A stretch of 64,000 nucleotides of DNA, from contig NZ_SGXJ01000010.1 of the NCBI RefSeq assembly GCF_004216905.1, positions 85,549-149,548 of the forward strand, in the 5' to 3' direction. Under the pieces are notes generated by a model, which was not told where the DNA came from, searched no databases, and saw only the letters and a list, made by a program, of their open reading frames with translations. The stretch's first letter is position 1. Every line of letters starts with the position of its first letter. The DNA comes from Kribbella sp. VKM Ac-2569. GTDB lineage: Bacteria; Actinomycetota; Actinomycetes; Propionibacteriales; Kribbellaceae. Shown in pieces: positions 60,023-64,000 of the stretch. A program made the position numbers and the translations under genes.

Positions 60023-61828
60023 ATGAGAGTTCTCTTGGCTCTCGTCCTCGTGCTGACGTTGGCGCCCGCGATCCCCGCCGACGCGCAGCCGTTGGCAGCA
60101 CAGGTTTGTTCGGTCTCGTGCGACACGCTCGATCCTTCGAAGGCGCAGGAGGAGACGTTCCCGGTACCGGAGAAGGTGATCAACGGGCGTCGCGTCGTAC
60201 TGCACGTGTCCGACAAGGACGCGATGGCGTGGGGCAGCATCGACAACGGGTCCACCAACGACGCGGTCTGGCTGGACCGCAGCTGGGACGGTGGCGAGAC
60301 CTGGGACGGCCTGCTCGGCAAGGCCTCGATCCCGTCCGGGTGGACCGGCACGCGAACGCTCATGTACAACCTCGCCGACCCAGCCGGGCACCGCCGCGGC
60401 CTGATCCGCGCCTGCGGTGATGCGGCCGGCGTCGACTGCACCGCCTGGGTCCACACCGCGGTCTGCGCAGCGGCCTGTGACGGTAGCTCGGGCCCGTCCG
60501 GCGACAACCAGCCGGTGCCGTCGACCACGCTGTCCAACCGGCGGATCTCGCTGCATATCGACAATCGCGGGATGGCCTGGGGCGCTCTGGAGAACGGCGC
60601 GGGAGGCGACGAGATCTGGCTCGATCGCTCCTGGGACGAAGGCGCGTCGTGGCCCGACGGCTCATCACTCGGCCGGACCAGCGTCGCCTCCGGCGCTGGT
60701 GCAGCCACAACCCGTCTCTACGCTGTGGCCGACCCAGTCTCCAAGCTGTACGGCGGCGCGGTCCGAGCGTGCGGGCGAGCCGTCGAAAGCCAGAACGGCA
60801 GCTGTACGTCGTGGGCGCGGCCGGCGTCCGACCGGACCGGTGCAGCCGCCGACGCGTTGATGTACTCGTACCAGCCGCACACCGCGTGGTGGCTGTCGAG
60901 TTGGTGGAACTCCGCGGTGGCGGTGACGACGCTGATGGATTACCAGCAGCGCACCCGCCGTACCGATCTGCGCTGGATCGTGAACGAGGTGTTCGAGAAG
61001 AACAAGGGAGTGTTCCCGGCCGGCGAGAAGAGCGGTGACGCGCTGGAGGGGAACTTCATCAGTCGCGCGATCGACGACACCGAATGGTGGGGTATCGCGT
61101 GGATCGAGGCGTACGACCTGACCGGCGACCGTCGGTACCTGGATATGGCGGTCACCATCGCCAACTACGTCCAGGGGTACTGGGACACGAGCACGTGTGG
61201 CGGCGGGGTGTGGTGGGACCGCGAGCGCACGTACAAGAACGCGGTGACGAACGGGCTCTACATCCGGATGACCGCGGCGCTGCACAATCGGCTGGCCGGC
61301 GACACCGTCTGGTTGCAGCGGGCAAACGCGGCGTGGAACTGGTTCGTTGGCAGCGGGATGATCAACTCGTCGAACCTGGTGAACGACGGTGTGACCGGTG
61401 CGTGCACCAACAACGGCCAGACCGTGTGGACGTACAACCAGGGCCTGGCGATCGGCGGCGCGCTGGAACTGTGGCGGGCAACCGGAGACAGCTCCCTCCT
61501 CGCGAGGGCTCGGCAGCTGGGTGACGCGGCGATGTCCTCGCTCAGCCCGGGCGGGATCCTCACCGAGAGCTGTGATCCGGCCAGCACCTGTGATGACAAC
61601 CAGAAGCAGTTCAAGGGCATCTTCATGCGGTACTTCATGGACCTGGCGGACTCCACCGGCGATGCGTCGTACCGGACCTATGCCCAGCAGCAGGCCGACT
61701 CGATCTGGCGGAACGACCGCGACTCACTGAACCGTCTCGGTCAGCGCTGGGCGAGTGGCGGCACGCGTGACTGGCGCACGCAGGCGAGCGCTCTGGGGGC
61801 CCTGGTGGCGGCGACTCCGCCGGGCTGA
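60023..61828 (+). CDS. Secreted GH76-family alpha-1,6-mannanase
   Basis: 601 residues. The signal peptide is ~1-22 (LLALVLVLTLAPAIPADA). The N-terminal ~250 residues contain two copies of a secreted beta-domain around WLDRSWDGGETWDG and WLDRSWDEGASWPDG. The C-terminal (alpha/alpha)6 GH76 domain has the catalytic pair D351/D352 in RAIDDTEWWGIAW, with WWDRERTYKNAVTN further on. It cleaves alpha-1,6-mannan, as found in fungal walls and actinobacterial lipoglycans. It probably shares the LacI-type operator upstream of the GH2 gene. Confidence 0.9.
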   Translation: MRVLLALVLVLTLAPAIPADAQPLAAQVCSVSCDTLDPSKAQEETFPVPEKVINGRRVVLHVSDKDAMAWGSIDNGSTNDAVWLDRSWDGGETWDGLLGKASIPSGWTGTRTLMYNLADPAGHRRGLIRACGDAAGVDCTAWVHTAVCAAACDGSSGPSGDNQPVPSTTLSNRRISLHIDNRGMAWGALENGAGGDEIWLDRSWDEGASWPDGSSLGRTSVASGAGAATTRLYAVADPVSKLYGGAVRACGRAVESQNGSCTSWARPASDRTGAAADALMYSYQPHTAWWLSSWWNSAVAVTTLMDYQQRTRRTDLRWIVNEVFEKNKGVFPAGEKSGDALEGNFISRAIDDTEWWGIAWIEAYDLTGDRRYLDMAVTIANYVQGYWDTSTCGGGVWWDRERTYKNAVTNGLYIRMTAALHNRLAGDTVWLQRANAAWNWFVGSGMINSSNLVNDGVTGACTNNGQTVWTYNQGLAIGGALELWRATGDSSLLARARQLGDAAMSSLSPGGILTESCDPASTCDDNQKQFKGIFMRYFMDLADSTGDASYRTYAQQQADSIWRNDRDSLNRLGQRWASGGTRDWRTQASALGALVAATPPG

Positions 61829-62070
61829 GCTTGACACTTGTCCAGATTTCGATGTGTTGTTACCAAAATCGGACCCCGGTGCTGCCCCTTGACCACGGGG
61901 TGCAGCAGACTGGTCCGGTGACTTTTCCGGAGAGGCGCCGCACCTGCTCACGCCGAGTAGGCGGAGCTCTGGTCAAGCGGTCGTATGACGGCGTACCGTC
62001 GCCTGCATCCGGCACTATGTCACGACCTGGCGCAGTGCTGCCGCCGCCTCATCATGATCGGAGGGCGTGA

Positions 62071-62721
62071 ATGGCTTCCTGGCTGCTGCGCGCCCAATGG
62101 CCGCATCGTGACGAGTCCGTCGAGCACCGCGCGCTCCGGGTCGGCCGGACGCTGACCGCGGTGGCGGTCGCGTTCCCCGACGTCCACATCTGGACGCAGG
62201 ACGAGCGCTGGGGGTACCACGTCCTCGAGGCCGACGGCTCCACGCCGCTGCAGGAGATGGTCGAGGCGACGACGAAGGTGCTCGCGAACGGTACGAGTAC
62301 GACGCGTCTCCACCTGCAGAGCACCGGCGAATTGCCGTGGCTGTTCGACCTGTCCATGGGCGGCACGATGACGACCGTCTCGGACCAGCTCACGCTGCAC
62401 TGGAGCGACGAGGACGCGCTGCAGCAGTCCGAACGCTTCGCTCAGGTGCTGCGCGCGGTCGTCACAATCTGGGAACCGCAGTGGGCGAGCATCGCCGACA
62501 CCGAGCTCGCCGCGGCGGCCGGTGTCTTCCGGCGCGGGATCCCGATGATGGGCTGGCTCACGTACGTGCGGGGCATGGTGGCCGGCGCTCCCGGCATCGA
62601 CATCACGCTCACGCCGTACGAACGTGGCACCCTTCTGCAGGCGCCGGTCTCCCCGATCGACCTCACACCGGTCCACATCTGCGCCGCAGCCGCGCTCGTC
62701 GGCATCGCACCCGAGGAATAG
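62071..62721 (+). CDS. Hypothetical protein, 216 aa, possibly immunity-like
   Basis: ATG 62071 follows GGAGG (gatcggagggcgtga). It is a soluble alpha/beta protein with a beta-rich middle (TTRLHLQSTGELPWLFDLSMGG) and IWEPQWASIADTELAAAAG later. It reminds me of Imm52-type immunity proteins (VWEP.WA pattern), but no toxin gene is next to it and I am not sure. It is single, convergent with the kinase gene. Confidence 0.6.
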   Translation: MASWLLRAQWPHRDESVEHRALRVGRTLTAVAVAFPDVHIWTQDERWGYHVLEADGSTPLQEMVEATTKVLANGTSTTRLHLQSTGELPWLFDLSMGGTMTTVSDQLTLHWSDEDALQQSERFAQVLRAVVTIWEPQWASIADTELAAAAGVFRRGIPMMGWLTYVRGMVAGAPGIDITLTPYERGTLLQAPVSPIDLTPVHICAAAALVGIAPEE

Positions 62722-63201
62722 CTAGTCCGTCACCACGAGCTGCCGATCCCAACGCTGCAGCTCTTCCGCTGTCGGCACTTCGAACTTGGCGCTCCACTCC
62801 ATGAGCTCCTCCCGGCTGATGCGGAACGTCGCCTGCGGCAAGTTCGCGTTGCGTCGCTCGAGCCGCTCCCACAGCACCTCGAACGGCAGATCGAGTACGA
62901 CGATCTCCGCACTCGCACCGAGCGCCTGCGCCCGGGTCCGGAACAGATCTCGCTCCTCCTCCGACCAGCAGCCGTAGTCGAGGATCACATCCACCTCGAG
63001 CGCCAACGCCCTGGCCGCGACACCCCAGAGCAGCTCGGACTCCAGCACCCAGCGCCGTCCGTCGACCTCGTTCGTGTTGAACAAGGCGTCCATCCACTCG
63101 TCCGGCGTGAACCGCAGCGCCTTCCGCTCCTCCTCGATCCGTCGAGCCCAAGAAGTCTTGCCGGCACCCGGCAACCCGACGATCAGCACCATCCCAGCCA
63201 T
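62722..63201 (-). CDS. P-loop (AAA_33-type) kinase
   Basis: 159 residues. Walker A is GLPGAGKTSWARRI at 9-22. The substrate loop FTPDEWMDALFNTNE and the aspartate in VILDYGCWS follow. A lid with ERLERRNANLP occurs further on. It phosphorylates a small molecule or nucleic-acid end; related ones include chloramphenicol phosphotransferase and polynucleotide kinases. ATG 63201 or 63192 is possible. The biotin synthase remnant ends 10 bases upstream. Confidence 0.85.
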   Translation of the reverse strand: MAGMVLIVGLPGAGKTSWARRIEEERKALRFTPDEWMDALFNTNEVDGRRWVLESELLWGVAARALALEVDVILDYGCWSEEERDLFRTRAQALGASAEIVVLDLPFEVLWERLERRNANLPQATFRISREELMEWSAKFEVPTAEELQRWDRQLVVTD

Positions 63202-63210
63202 CCGGAGAGC

Positions 63211-63546
63211 CTAGTCGGCGGGAGCGGCACTGCCCGCACCGCGATGTCTCAACGTCACCAGATCGTGGCGGGCGACCAGCAACGTCGCCTCCTCCAGCCC
63301 TTCGATCGTGAAGCCGGCGTCGGCGATCAGCCGCAGATCGTCCCCGCCCGGCGCCAGCACCTGCATCCCGTGCAGATGAATCTCCCGCCCACCGGCCAGC
63401 CGTACCTCGACATCGGGGAAGCAGAACCGGAACAGCGCCAGGATGCGCAGGCACCGCTCAGTCACCGTTCGAGCGTCACCCGAGGGCACAGCTCCAACAG
63501 TTGGCAGAAACCTCCAAGGACCTGGAGTCGATCTTGCGCGGGTCAC
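63211..63546 (-). pseudogene. bioB: Biotin synthase (bioB) 3' remnant
   Basis: The 111-codon frame carries RILALFRFCFPDVEVRLAGGREIHLHGMQ, the BATS-domain end of actinobacterial biotin synthase. It then jumps to DLRLIADAGFTIEGLEEA and the typical basic tail, so about 20 residues (the block with the family's GDYLTSEG) are missing. The whole radical-SAM part with CxxxCxxC is absent. It is therefore a doubly deleted remnant, and a functional biotin synthase must lie elsewhere, if there is one. Confidence 0.7.
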
Positions 63547-63617
63547 GCTTGCCTGCCCGGGCGTGATCGTCCGATTCGTTCAAGACCTGGTGGCGGCTGC
63601 CGAGGCATCGTCGAAGC

Positions 63618-63878
63618 ATGCCGAAAGAGAATCCAGACCTGACCAGCCTCATGAACGTCGGTCCAGCTGTCGCTAACTACCTGGCACGCGCCGACATCAC
63701 GCAGATCGACCACCTGGCCGGGCGCGATCCCGTCGACATCTACGAGACGATCTGCGAACGGGACCAGCAACGCCACGATCCGTGTCTCCTGGACACGATC
63801 ATGTCCGCCGTCGACCAGGCGAACGGCAACCCGCCGCGGCCCTGGTGGACATACACGCCCGAACGCAAGGCCGGCTGA
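63618..63878 (+). CDS. Cdd1-type helix-hairpin-helix protein
   Basis: 86 residues. The start ATG 63618 gives a sequence with the helix-hairpin-helix block LMNVGPAVANYLARADITQIDHLAGRDP-like and the later RHDPCLLDTIMSAVDQANG and PPRPWWTYTPERKAG, the pattern of the Cdd1/pathogenicity-locus family. These small proteins probably bind DNA non-specifically. Single gene. Confidence 0.85.
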   Translation: MPKENPDLTSLMNVGPAVANYLARADITQIDHLAGRDPVDIYETICERDQQRHDPCLLDTIMSAVDQANGNPPRPWWTYTPERKAG

Positions 63879-63913
63879 CGGCAATGATGTGCAGAAATAT
63901 TACGGCCACAAAT

Positions 63914-63947
63914 GTTAAGGGCCACCCCTAGTGGGGTGGCCCTTAAC
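63914..63947 (-). terminator. rRNA operon terminator
   Basis: GTTAAGGGCCACCCC and GGGGTGGCCCTTAAC form a perfect 15-bp stem with a 4-base loop. It is positioned about 10 bases beyond the 5S rRNA 3' end and is followed on the minus strand by an AT-rich region (ATTTGTGGCCGTAATATTTC). Confidence 0.85.
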
Positions 63948-63956
63948 AGTGTGAAT

Positions 63957-64000
63957 GTCCGGCGGCGTCCTACTCTCCCACGACCTCCCGGTCGCAGTAC
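63957..64000 (-). rRNA. rrf: 5S rRNA, 3' end only
   Basis: Read on the minus strand the last 44 bases give GTACTGCGACCGGGAGGTCG then TGGGAGAGTAGGACGCCGCC, the 3' end of actinobacterial 5S rRNA, and continue to GGAC. The rest of the gene and presumably the 23S and 16S genes lie to the right of the window. Confidence 0.93.

Noticed and set aside
1..64000. CRISPR array or tRNA genes
   Set aside because: No regularly spaced direct repeats and no cloverleaf with CCA-type acceptor were seen on either strand.

Overview
The window is high-GC actinobacterial DNA. Coding frames have strongly G/C-biased third positions, and the gene set includes a mycothiol-dependent-type enzyme family, a SARP/AfsR-type regulator remnant, a SCO0854-type RING protein, L,D-transpeptidase and GH2/GH76 secreted glycosidases. 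A Kribbella-like member of the Propionibacteriales fits best, but that is inference. Most of the window is chromosomal core or metabolic sequence, interrupted by at least two islands that look like genome defence or DNA management.

Region 1 (1-10.3 kb) is a compact predicted restriction/defence island. It encodes a C5 cytosine methyltransferase (+) and, divergently on the minus strand, a Vsr-type nuclease, a Z1-domain helicase-like ATPase, a PD-(D/E)XK protein of the DUF4420 type, a second GHKL-type ATPase, two proteins of unknown function and a paraMORC-like GHKL ATPase cut by the window edge. Five genes from Z1 onward overlap by 4 bases, except for a gap before the MORC gene.

Region 2 (10.4-22.8 kb) is a mosaic of single genes: two aldo/keto reductases, two LysR regulators, a pRiA4b ORF-3 family protein, a solitary MrcB-N/DUF3883 protein, a wrecked SARP regulator, an acetyltransferase, an L,D-transpeptidase lipoprotein, NmrA and VOC proteins, and a degenerate SigG-like protein.

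Region 3 (22.8-32.5 kb) is a long minus-strand catabolic operon (ABC peptide/opine-type importer, aldehyde dehydrogenase, SDR, amidase). It faces a FadR-subfamily GntR regulator, with a perfect FadR-type palindrome between them.

Region 4 (32.5-47.9 kb) is signalling and DNA metabolism. It has a receiver-thioredoxin-reductase-like fusion plus a cyclic-nucleotide-domain histidine kinase, a RING protein with a tiny unannotated NDW-repeat peptide gene and its own terminator upstream, a GGDEF protein, a quinone oxidoreductase under a SoxR/MerR-like dyad, and an SNF2 helicase with a SWIM-finger partner.

Region 5 (47.9-57.2 kb) contains a GDSL esterase, a SpoU methyltransferase gene split at its 5' end by a complete ISL3-type insertion sequence (8-bp target duplication CGGATAAA), a 114-nt candidate structured RNA, and a tightly coupled four-gene SMC-like operon that resembles Wadjet/Mks complexes in layout but lacks a recognisable nuclease gene.

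Region 6 (57.2-64 kb) has a LacI-type operator in front of secreted GH2 and GH76 enzymes, an Imm-like unknown, a P-loop kinase, a biotin synthase remnant, a Cdd1-type helix-hairpin-helix protein, and the terminator and 3' end of a 5S rRNA, so an rRNA operon lies just to the right. Small deletions have broken several genes (SARP, DUF1801, bioB, SpoU), which points to ongoing local decay.
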